Origin: 20CM-4-69-16 sp035637455
GTDB taxonomy: Bacteria > Gemmatimonadota > Gemmatimonadetes > Gemmatimonadales > GWC2-71-9
NCBI GenBank assembly: GCA_035637455.1
Contig: DASPXE010000176.1
Coordinates: forward strand, 1-23,174
Reading direction: 5' to 3'
DNA length: 23,174 nucleotides
Each line of letters starts with the position of its first letter. The stretch's first letter is position 1. Under the pieces are notes generated by a model. The model made no database searches. It was not told the origin of the DNA and saw only the letters and a program-made list of their open reading frames with translations. A program made the translations under genes and the position numbers. Shown in pieces: positions 8,470 through 15,421 of this stretch.

Positions 8470-9105
8470 ATGACGGACCCCGCGAACGACGCGCACGACG
8501 CGAACGACGCGCATAACGCGCATGACGCGATCGACCGGCGCGAGGCGTTGCGGCGCGCGGCCCTCTTGCTCGGGGGTGCCCTTGCCGCTCCTGCCATCGC
8601 CGGCGTGCTCGCCGGGTGCGAGGCGCGCCGGGTCCCCGCGAGCGCCTGGGCGCCCCGCGCGCTCGCGCCGGCCCAGGCGGAGCTGGTCGCCACCGTCGCC
8701 GAGCACATCCTCCCCGAGACCGACACGCCAGGCGCCCGCGCCGTGGGCGTGCACCGCTTCATCGACGCCGTGCTCGCGGAGTCCTACCCCGCCCCGGAGC
8801 GGGAGCGGTTCCTGGCCGGCCTCGCGGACCTCGATTTACGGGCGCAGCGCAGCTGCGGCCGCCCCTTCCTGCAATGCGCGACACAGACGCAGCGCACGCT
8901 GCTCGATCAGCTCGACCGCGAGGCGTTCGTCGCGACACCCGAGCGGGACGAGGTGCCGTTCTTCCGCACGCTGAAAGAGCTCACGTTGCTCGGCTACTAC
9001 ACCTCCGAGATCGGCGCCACGCGCGAGCTGCACAACCTCCCGGTCCCGGGCCGCTTCGAGGGGTGCATCCCGCTCGCACAGGTCGGTCGAACGTGGGCCG
9101 TGTGA
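8470..9105 (+). CDS. Gluconate 2-dehydrogenase subunit 3-like protein (Tat signal)
   Basis: This 211-residue small subunit of a membrane-associated GMC dehydrogenase belongs to the gluconate_2-dh3 family. Such subunits carry the Tat signal and take the flavoprotein partner to the periplasm. The signal is DRREALRRAALLLGGALAAPAIAGVLAGC (split view: RREALRRAALLLGG near residues 23-36, then LAGC, a possible lipobox at 47-50). The family core follows: LVATVAEHILPETDTPGA, then VPFFRTLKELTLLGYYTSE, typical of this family. The first residues are a low-complexity stretch made by a 9-nt tandem repeat. ATG 8470 is chosen; ATG 8419 would add 17 residues without better ribosome-binding support. The stop overlaps the GMC start by 4 nt, so the two products are probably made together and form a complex. 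Confidence 0.85.
   Translation: MTDPANDAHDANDAHNAHDAIDRREALRRAALLLGGALAAPAIAGVLAGCEARRVPASAWAPRALAPAQAELVATVAEHILPETDTPGARAVGVHRFIDAVLAESYPAPERERFLAGLADLDLRAQRSCGRPFLQCATQTQRTLLDQLDREAFVATPERDEVPFFRTLKELTLLGYYTSEIGATRELHNLPVPGRFEGCIPLAQVGRTWAV
8482..8526 (+). repeat. Five 9-nt tandem repeats at the 5' end of the subunit-3 gene
   Basis: Five consecutive 9-nt units of the type GCG(A/C)A(C/T)(G/A)AC encode the tripeptides AND, AHD, AND, AHN and AHD. They sit just after the start codon and before the Tat signal. Gain or loss of units would keep the frame and change only the n-region of the signal peptide. Confidence 0.8.
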
Positions 9106-10793
9106 ACGAACCGTACGACGCCATCGTCGTCGGCTCCGGCATCACCGGCGGCTGGGCCGCCAAGGAGCTGTGCGAAAAGGGGCTGCGCACGCTCGTGCTC
9201 GAGCGCGGCCGGCATGTGGAGCACGGCAAGGACTACGTCACCGAGTGGCTGCAGCCCTGGCAGTTCCCCCTGCGCGGCCGCGGCGACCAGGAGCTGTACG
9301 AGCGCGACTACCCGATCCAAAGCAAGAACTACGCATTCGGCGAAGCGACCCGACACTTCTTCGTGAACGATCGGGAGCACGCCTACGTCACCCCTGACGA
9401 CAAGCCGTTTCGCTGGATCCGCGGCTACCAGCTGGGCGGGCGCAGCCTCATCTGGGGTCGGCTGTGCTGGCGCTGGAGCGACCTCGACTTCGAGGCCAAC
9501 CGGCGCGACGGCCACGGGGTCGATTGGCCGATCCGCTATCACGACTTGGCGCCCTGGTACGCTCACGTCGAGCGGTTCATCGGGGTGAGCGGCGAGCCGC
9601 TCGGCCTCGCGCATCTGCCGGACGGCGAGTTCCTCCCGCCGTGGGAAATGAACTGCGCCGAGCGGCTCGTGCAGCAAGGAATCGAGCGTGCGTTCCGCGG
9701 GCGGCGCATGACGGTGACGCGGGTTGCCAACCTGACCCGGGCGCACAACGGCCGCGGCCCCTGTCAGGCGCGCAACCAGTGCGCGCGCGGCTGCAGCTAC
9801 GGTGGCTACTTCTCGAGCTTGAGCGCCACCCTGCCGGCGGCGCGGCAGACCGGCAAGCTCACCGTCGTCACCGACGCGATCGTGCACAGCGTCATCTACG
9901 ACGAGCGGGCCGACCGGGCCGTGGGCCTGCGCGTGATCGACGCGCATACCAAGGCGACGCGCGAGTACGCCGGGCGCGTGATTTTCCTGTGCGCCTCGAC
10001 CCTCGCCACTGCGCAGATCCTGCTGAACTCCAAGAGCGCGCGCTTCCCGACCGGCCTGGCCAACTCGAGCGGCGAGCTGGGCCACAACGTGATGGACCAC
10101 ATCTCGAAGGCGGGTGCGCGCGGCGTCGTGCCCGGTCTGTTGGACAAGTACGTCTACGGCCGGCGGCCCACCGGGACGTACATCCCGCGCTTCCGAAATC
10201 TCGGTGTGAAGGGGGAGGCGCAGCTCGGGTTCCTGCGCGGCTACGGAATCCAGGCGGGGGCGGGTCGGGAGGGCTGGACGCGCGGCGCGGCGGAGCCGGG
10301 ACTGGGAGCGGACTTGAAGCAGCGGCTGCGCGAGCCGGGACCATGGAGAATCTCGCTGCAGGGCTACGGCGAGTGCCTGCCGCGGCACGAGAACTATGTG
10401 GATCTCGACCCGGAACGGAAGGACCAGTGGGGGATCCCGCTCTTGCGGATCCATTGCGCCTGGAGCGCCAACGAGCGGGCCATCCGCGAAGACGTACAGA
10501 CGCAGGGGGCCGAGATGCTGGAGGCCGCCGGCTGCACCAACGTCGAGACGTACGACGACGAGGGGCCGCCCGGCTTCAGCGTGCACGAGATGGGGACCGC
10601 ACGCATGGGCAAGGACCCCAGGACGTCGGTGCTCAACGCGCACAACCAGGCGCACGACGTGCCGAACCTCTTCGTCACCGACGGTGCCTGCATGGCCAGC
10701 TCATCGTGCGTCAATCCGTCGCTCACCTATATGGCCCTCACCGCGCGCGCCGCGGACTACGCTGTGAGCGAGCTGCAACGCCGTAACCTGTGA
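9102..10793 (+). CDS. GMC-family FAD-dependent sugar/polyol dehydrogenase, large subunit
   Basis: This 563-residue flavoprotein oxidises sugars or glycosides. The FAD-binding Rossmann motif VVGSGITGGWAAKE lies close to the N-terminus, and a second GMC segment, RGYQLGGRSLIWGR, follows about 100 residues on. A cysteine-rich stretch (CQARNQCARGCSYGG) occurs in the middle, as in gluconate and glucoside 3-dehydrogenase-type members. The C-terminal catalytic pair is present: His495 in HEMGTARMG and Asn538 in SCVNPSLT. GTG 9102 is chosen because it overlaps the upstream TGA (GTGA) and gives a start immediately before the FAD motif; GTG 9093 is an alternative. It has no signal of its own and probably leaves the cell with the subunit-3 partner. 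The family includes LacA-type glycoside 3-dehydrogenases, which make 3-keto-sugars. No cytochrome c subunit is in the window. Confidence 0.9.
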   Translation: MNEPYDAIVVGSGITGGWAAKELCEKGLRTLVLERGRHVEHGKDYVTEWLQPWQFPLRGRGDQELYERDYPIQSKNYAFGEATRHFFVNDREHAYVTPDDKPFRWIRGYQLGGRSLIWGRLCWRWSDLDFEANRRDGHGVDWPIRYHDLAPWYAHVERFIGVSGEPLGLAHLPDGEFLPPWEMNCAERLVQQGIERAFRGRRMTVTRVANLTRAHNGRGPCQARNQCARGCSYGGYFSSLSATLPAARQTGKLTVVTDAIVHSVIYDERADRAVGLRVIDAHTKATREYAGRVIFLCASTLATAQILLNSKSARFPTGLANSSGELGHNVMDHISKAGARGVVPGLLDKYVYGRRPTGTYIPRFRNLGVKGEAQLGFLRGYGIQAGAGREGWTRGAAEPGLGADLKQRLREPGPWRISLQGYGECLPRHENYVDLDPERKDQWGIPLLRIHCAWSANERAIREDVQTQGAEMLEAAGCTNVETYDDEGPPGFSVHEMGTARMGKDPRTSVLNAHNQAHDVPNLFVTDGACMASSSCVNPSLTYMALTARAADYAVSELQRRNL

Positions 10794-12040
10794 TTCAGCC
10801 CGCGCGTGCCGCACAGCTCAGGGTCGCCGCGACGTCGTTCCTAGCGCTGTTCTCGATAGTCGGGATCGCGCTCTACGGCCTGCCGTTCTTCTACGACTTC
10901 ATGGTGCGCGAGTTCGGCTGGTCGCGCGCCCAGGTGACTTCCGGCAACGCGATCAGCAAGCTCGTCGTCGGGCCGCTGTTCGGGTTCCTCGCCGGCTGGC
11001 TGGTCGACCGCTTCGGCCCGCGCCGCCTCATGGTCGCGGGGATCCTCATGGCTGGTGCCGCGCTCGTCGGGCTCGGGGCAATCCACACGCTCGCGGGGTT
11101 TTACTTCTTCTACTTCTTCAACGCGCTTGGGAACTTCTGCGGCGGGCCGCTCCCGAACCAGGTGCTCTTGTCCCGCTGGTTCACCGCGGCGCGCGGCCGG
11201 GCGATGGGCTTCGCGTACCTTGGCATCGGGGTCGGCGGCGCGATGGTGCCGTTCCTGGCGGTGTGGCTGACGCGGGCAGTCGGCTGGCAAGGCGCGCTAC
11301 AGGCCCTGGGCGTGCTGATCGTCGTCGCGGCCCTGCCGCTGGCGCTGTTTGTCCCTGAGGCGCCGCCTGCGGCAGCCGGCACCCCGACCCCCGATCCCCG
11401 GGCCGCGGGCCCCGCTTCCATCCGCACGGTCCTACGTGCGCCGGCATTCTACCTGCTGCTTGCCGGCAGCATGTGCTCAATCGCCGCGGTCGGCGGCACG
11501 AACCAGCACCTGAAGCTGTTCCTGAGCCTCGATCACGGCTACTCGCAGGCTGCGGCCGCACAGATCGCGTCGCTGGTGCTCGTGTCGAGCCTGGGCGGCC
11601 GTTTGGGCATGGGGTGGCTGGCGGACCGGATGTCCAAGAAGTACGTGATGCTGTTGATCTATGGGCTCGTCGCGTCGGCGATCCCCTTGCTCTTCCTCAC
11701 GGGAACGCCCGCAGCGATCTACCTCTTCGCCTTAGTCTTCGGGATCGGGCTGGGCGGTGAGTACATGGTCATCCCGCTCATGGCCGCCGAGCTGTTCGGG
11801 GTGCGGGTGCTGGGACGCGCGATGGGCGTCGTTCTGACGGCCGACGGCGTTGCCGAGGCGCTCGCGCCTGTGCTCGTGGGACGGATGCGCGATGTGACGG
11901 GGAGCTACGCCACCGGCTTCGCGGCCGTGATCGGCTTTGCGATCACGGGCGCGATCGCAGTGCTGTTCCTGCCGCCTACCTCCCCGCCTGTCCCCACCTT
12001 TGTAGGGGCGCAGCATGCTGCGCCCTACGCGCGCCCCTAG
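10790..12040 (+). CDS. Major facilitator superfamily transporter
   Basis: This 416-residue polytopic inner-membrane protein has about 12 predicted membrane spans. MFS loop motifs appear after span 2 (GWLVDRFGPRRLM) and again in the second half (GWLADRMSKKYVM). It resembles the monocarboxylate/oxalate-formate-antiporter-like branch, so a small sugar acid, keto-sugar or organic acid is a plausible cargo, but specificity cannot be read. GTG 10790 overlaps the GMC stop in a GTGA arrangement. The last 14 or so codons (VGAQHAAPYARP) are encoded by a palindromic element at 12002-12028 and its flank, so the natural C-terminus has probably been replaced or extended. The protein core is intact. Confidence 0.9.
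   Translation: MIQPARAAQLRVAATSFLALFSIVGIALYGLPFFYDFMVREFGWSRAQVTSGNAISKLVVGPLFGFLAGWLVDRFGPRRLMVAGILMAGAALVGLGAIHTLAGFYFFYFFNALGNFCGGPLPNQVLLSRWFTAARGRAMGFAYLGIGVGGAMVPFLAVWLTRAVGWQGALQALGVLIVVAALPLALFVPEAPPAAAGTPTPDPRAAGPASIRTVLRAPAFYLLLAGSMCSIAAVGGTNQHLKLFLSLDHGYSQAAAAQIASLVLVSSLGGRLGMGWLADRMSKKYVMLLIYGLVASAIPLLFLTGTPAAIYLFALVFGIGLGGEYMVIPLMAAELFGVRVLGRAMGVVLTADGVAEALAPVLVGRMRDVTGSYATGFAAVIGFAITGAIAVLFLPPTSPPVPTFVGAQHAAPYARP
12002..12028. repeat. Near-perfect palindrome covering the MFS 3' end
   Basis: The arms (GTAGGGGCGCAGCA and TGCTGCGCCCTAC) meet without a loop and pair over 13 bp with a single extra G. It encodes the MFS tail VGAQHAAPY and ends 22 nt before the next gene's start codon. 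It is unrelated in sequence to the CCCCCTCTCC family elsewhere in the window. It looks like a dispersed short repeat, but only one copy is present here. Confidence 0.75.
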
Positions 12041-12050
12041 GGAGGGGCTG

Positions 12051-14477
12051 ATGGCCACGCGACGCGTCGGGATCATCATGAACGGCGTCACTGGCCGCAT
12101 GGGATTGAACCAGCATCTCGTCCGCTCGATCGTCGCCATCCGACAACAGGGCGGCGCAGCGTTGCCGGGCGGTGAGCGGCTACTTCCCGACCCGATCCTC
12201 GTCGGTCGGAACGAGTCCAAGCTCCGGGCAGTCGCCGACGCGCACGGCATCGAGCGCGTGTCGACCGACCTGGACGCCTGCCTCACGAATCCAGCGGACT
12301 CGATCTACTTCGACGCTACGCTGACCTCCCTCCGCGCCGACCACGTGCGGCGGGCCATCGTCGCGGGCAAGCACGTCTACTGCGAGAAGCCGCTGGCGAC
12401 CACGACGGCCGAAGCGCTCGACCTGCTGCGTCTCGCCCACCGCCGCGGGGTGAAGCATGGCATCGTGCAGGACAAGCTCTTCCTCCCCGGCATCCGCAAG
12501 CTCAGGCGCTTGGTCGACGAGGGGTTCTTCGGCCGCATCCTGAGCGTGCGCGGCGAGTTTGGGTACTGGGTATTCGAGGGCGACGTGCCGCCGGCGCAAC
12601 GCCCGTCGTGGAACTACAAGAAGGAGGAGGGCGGCGGGATCATTCTCGACATGTTCGCCCACTGGCGCTACCTGCTCGACCACACGTTCGGGGAGGTCAA
12701 GGCCGTGCAGTGCACCGGCGCGACGCACATCCCCGCACGAGTTGACGAGCGGGGCAAGCGCTACGCCGCGACGGCGGACGACGCAGCGTACGCCACCTTC
12801 GTGCTGGCCGGGCCCGCAGGCGACATAGTCGCGCAGTTCAACTCCTCGTGGGCGGTACGCGTGTACCGCGACGACCTGCTGCAAATCCAGGTCGACGGCA
12901 CGCTCGGCAGCGCCGTCGCGGGCTTACGGAGCTGCAAGACGCAGCCTCGCGCCGACACGCCGCGGGCCGTGTGGAACCCTGATGTGCCGAACCCGTTCGC
13001 CTTCTATGCGCAGTGGCGAGAGGTCCCGGACGAGGGGCCGCCCGACAACGCCTTCAAGGTGCAGTGGGAAATGTTCCTGCGTCACGTCGCGGCGGACGAG
13101 TCATTCCCACACGATTTCTGCGAGGGCGCGAAGGGCGTGCAGCTCGCGGAGCTGGGACTCCAGTCGTGGGCGGAGCGCCGCTGGGTCGAGGTGCCGTCGC
13201 TCGCCCCCTCTCCTTCGCTCGGCGAGTCCTCACCCCCTGACCCACGGGAGAGGGGGCACATCATGAGTTCCCCCTCTCCGGAACGGAGAGGGGGAAAGGG
13301 GGGGAGGACCATCCGCCTGCCGCGCCCTGACGGCGCGCTCGAGCTGTACACGCTGCGGGAGCCCGTCGCCTGGAGCGCTCCCGCGGGGCCGATCCAGAGC
13401 CGCGTCGCGTACGCTGCGGCGCACGTCGTGTGCGACCCCCTCGCCGACTGCGATCCGCTCTCGCAACCGCGGCTCGACTGGGAGGCCACGCTTTCCTACC
13501 GTCGTTACTTGTGGTCGTTCGGCCTGGCCGTCGCCGAGGCGATGGACACGGCGCAGCGCGGCACGGGGCTAGGCTGGCCGGGGGCGCGCGAGCTCATCCG
13601 CCGCTCGATGAGTGAGGCACGGGCGACCGGGGGGAGGATCGCCTGCGGCGCCGGCACCGACCATTTGATGCCGGGTGAGCGCGTGACGCTCGACGACGTC
13701 GCGCACGCCTACGAGGAGCAGGTCGGCTACGTCGAGCGGCATGGCGGACGGGTGATCCTGATGGCGAGCCGGGCGTTGGCGCGGGCGGCGCGCGGGCCGG
13801 ACGACTACCGCCGGGTGTACGGCACGATCCTCCGGCAGGCGAGCCGGCCGGTGATTCTCCACTGGCTGGGGGACATGTTCGACCCGGAGCTCGCCGGGTA
13901 TTGGGGAACGCGGCACGTGCGAGAGGCCATGCACGTCTGCCTTGGGATCATCCGCGATCACCGAACCAAGGTCGACGGCATCAAGATCTCGCTGCTCGAC
14001 GCGGAGCGCGAGATCGAGATGCGCGCGCTCCTCCCCGACGGTGTGCGCATGTACACGGGCGACGACTTGAACTACGACCGGCTGATACTGGGAGACGGGG
14101 GGGCGGGAGACGGTCACAGGCACAGCGACGCGCTGCTGGGGATCTTCGACGCGATCGCGCCCGCTGCGTCGGCCGCGCTGCAGGCCTTGGACCGGGGGGA
14201 CGTGGCCGGTTACCGCCGGGCGCTGGGGCCCAGCGTGGCGCTGTCGCGCCACATCTTCCAGCCCCCCACGTACGCGTACAAGACGGGCGTTGTATTCCTG
14301 GCGTATCTGAACGGCCACCAGACGCACTTTCGGATGCTCGGAGGTGCCGAGAGCTGGCGCTCCTTGCCGCATCTGGCCGAGCTGTTTCGGCTCGCGGACT
14401 GTGCCGGGCTGCTCGTCGATCCGGACCGCGCCGCGGAGCGGATGCGGCGGGTGCTGGCGCTCGCGGGGGTCGAGTGA
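12051..14477 (+). CDS. Fusion of Gfo/Idh/MocA oxidoreductase and DUF993 (DHDPS-like) TIM barrel
   Basis: This 808-residue reading frame contains two complete enzymes. Residues 1-384 are a Gfo/Idh/MocA oxidoreductase: an N-terminal nucleotide-binding segment (GIIMNGVTGRMG) and the EKP motif with Lys113. Residues about 421-808 are a DUF993-type protein of the dihydrodipicolinate synthase-like aldolase fold. It begins with TIRLPRPDG as free-standing homologues do, and Lys645 in GIKISLLD is the candidate Schiff-base lysine. The 36 residues between them are encoded entirely by a palindromic doublet. In the family context I recall, these are separate adjacent genes followed by an isomerase, the order kept here. 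ATG 12051 has GGGAGGGG just upstream; ATG 12015 lies in the palindrome and is unlikely. An internal ATG at 13263 could restart the second half. The stop overlaps the next gene by 4 nt (GTGA). Confidence 0.85.
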   Translation: MATRRVGIIMNGVTGRMGLNQHLVRSIVAIRQQGGAALPGGERLLPDPILVGRNESKLRAVADAHGIERVSTDLDACLTNPADSIYFDATLTSLRADHVRRAIVAGKHVYCEKPLATTTAEALDLLRLAHRRGVKHGIVQDKLFLPGIRKLRRLVDEGFFGRILSVRGEFGYWVFEGDVPPAQRPSWNYKKEEGGGIILDMFAHWRYLLDHTFGEVKAVQCTGATHIPARVDERGKRYAATADDAAYATFVLAGPAGDIVAQFNSSWAVRVYRDDLLQIQVDGTLGSAVAGLRSCKTQPRADTPRAVWNPDVPNPFAFYAQWREVPDEGPPDNAFKVQWEMFLRHVAADESFPHDFCEGAKGVQLAELGLQSWAERRWVEVPSLAPSPSLGESSPPDPRERGHIMSSPSPERRGGKGGRTIRLPRPDGALELYTLREPVAWSAPAGPIQSRVAYAAAHVVCDPLADCDPLSQPRLDWEATLSYRRYLWSFGLAVAEAMDTAQRGTGLGWPGARELIRRSMSEARATGGRIACGAGTDHLMPGERVTLDDVAHAYEEQVGYVERHGGRVILMASRALARAARGPDDYRRVYGTILRQASRPVILHWLGDMFDPELAGYWGTRHVREAMHVCLGIIRDHRTKVDGIKISLLDAEREIEMRALLPDGVRMYTGDDLNYDRLILGDGGAGDGHRHSDALLGIFDAIAPAASAALQALDRGDVAGYRRALGPSVALSRHIFQPPTYAYKTGVVFLAYLNGHQTHFRMLGGAESWRSLPHLAELFRLADCAGLLVDPDRAAERMRRVLALAGVE
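13203..13310 (+). repeat. REPIN-like inverted doublet at the domain junction of the fusion gene
   Basis: A reverse-oriented copy (13203-13257) and a forward copy (13267-13310) are separated by 9 nt. The first copy is rearranged but keeps the TCCTCACCCCCTGACCC tail and a GAGAGGGGG arm. The second has CCCCTCTCC/GGAGAGGGG arms and a GGGGGAGGACC tail. The reverse copy reads SSPPDPRERG and the forward copy SSPSPERRGGKGGRT. The whole doublet stays open and links the Gfo/Idh/MocA half to the DUF993 half. Confidence 0.8.
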
Positions 14478-15421
14478 GGCCATCACCCGCTGACCCGTTC
14501 GGGTCCTCACCCCCTGTCCCCCTCTCCGTTCCGGATAGGGGGGACGTCCCGAGTTCCCCCTCTCCCGAAGGGAGAGGGGGTCAGGGGGTGAGGACCGCGG
14601 GGTCCCCCGGGATCAGCCGACTCAGCCTGAATCAGATCACCGTCGAGCGGGCCAGTCTCGTGGAGGCCGTCGAGGCGTGTGCCCGGCACGGCGTGCCATA
14701 CATCGCCGTGTGGCGTCACAAGCTCGCGGAGACGGGACTCGATCGGGCGGTGCGCCTGGTGCGCGACGCCGGGCTACGCGTGTCGAGCGTGTGTCGAGGA
14801 GGGATGTTCCCGGCGGCGACCCACGCGGAGCGGGAGTCGCGGATCGAGGACAACCGGCGCGCGGTGGACGAAGCGGCGGCGCTGGGCGCGGAGGTCCTTG
14901 TCCTGGTGTGCGGGGCCGCGCCCCTGCCCGACCGGGACATCGCCGCGGCGCGTCGCATGGTCGCGGACGGCATCGCGCGCCTCGTGCCGTACGCCACGGA
15001 GCGCGGCGTGCGACTCGGGATCGAGCCGATGCACCCCGCGTTCGCGGCCGAGCGCTCCTGCATCACGACGCTGCGCGAGGCGCGCTGTCTGGCGGAGCGG
15101 TTCGATGCTGCGAGCGTCGGCCTCGTGGCCGACGTCTATCACATCTGGTGGGACCCCGACGTGTACGAGGAACTCGCCCGCGCCGCCGGGCGGCTGGTCG
15201 GGTTCCACGTCTCCGACTGGCTGGTGCCCGTGCACGACGTGCTGATGAACCGCGGCATGATGGGCGACGGCGTGATCGAGCTGCGGCGGATCCGCGGGGC
15301 CGTCGAGGGCGCCGGGTACGCCGGCCCGATCGAGGTCGAGATCTTCAACGAGGCAGTCTGGAGTACGCCGGTCGATACCCTCCTGCCGCTGATCAAGGAG
15401 CGATACCTCGCATGCGTCTGA
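14474..15421 (+). CDS. Sugar phosphate isomerase/epimerase-like TIM-barrel protein, cytoplasmic
   Basis: This 315-residue xylose-isomerase-like TIM-barrel protein follows the oxidoreductase and DUF993 functions in the same order as homologous clusters. Candidate metal ligands are Glu184 (GIEPMHP), Asp220 (VADVYH), His245 (FHVSDW) and Glu288 (IEVEIFN), the usual E-D-H-E set. The likely start is GTG 14474, overlapping the upstream TGA (GTGA). This makes residues about 10-41 the product of a palindromic doublet inserted after MRPS, before the barrel starts at ISRLSLNQ (47-54). No better start exists downstream of the repeat before the barrel begins, which supports translation through it. There is no signal peptide, unlike the exported homologue at 1453-2373. 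It probably acts on the same intermediate as the preceding fusion; substrate unknown. Confidence 0.85.
   Translation: MRPSPADPFGSSPPVPLSVPDRGDVPSSPSPEGRGGQGVRTAGSPGISRLSLNQITVERASLVEAVEACARHGVPYIAVWRHKLAETGLDRAVRLVRDAGLRVSSVCRGGMFPAATHAERESRIEDNRRAVDEAAALGAEVLVLVCGAAPLPDRDIAAARRMVADGIARLVPYATERGVRLGIEPMHPAFAAERSCITTLREARCLAERFDAASVGLVADVYHIWWDPDVYEELARAAGRLVGFHVSDWLVPVHDVLMNRGMMGDGVIELRRIRGAVEGAGYAGPIEVEIFNEAVWSTPVDTLLPLIKERYLACV
14501..14596 (+). repeat. REPIN-like inverted doublet at the 5' end of the isomerase gene
   Basis: A reverse copy (14501-14543) and a forward copy (14553-14596) face each other across about 9 nt. Each keeps the CCCCCTCTCC and GGAGAGGGGG-type arms and the tail GTCAGGGGGTGAGGACC or its complement; the reverse copy has a GATAGGGGGG variant arm. 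It is translated as SSPPVPLSVPDRG then SSPSPEGRGGQGVRT, in the same frames as the other loci. The span of 96 nt is a multiple of three. Confidence 0.85.

Noticed and set aside
8997..10655. Long antisense open frame (552 codons) opposite the GMC gene
   Set aside because: It mirrors the codon structure of a clearly real flavoprotein gene, shows no domain motif and is expected by chance in GC-rich DNA.
13203..13310. Sequencing or assembly error creating the fusion
   Set aside because: Not excluded, but the frame stays open across the full doublet and both halves read normally on each side, so fusion is the better reading of the sequence given.
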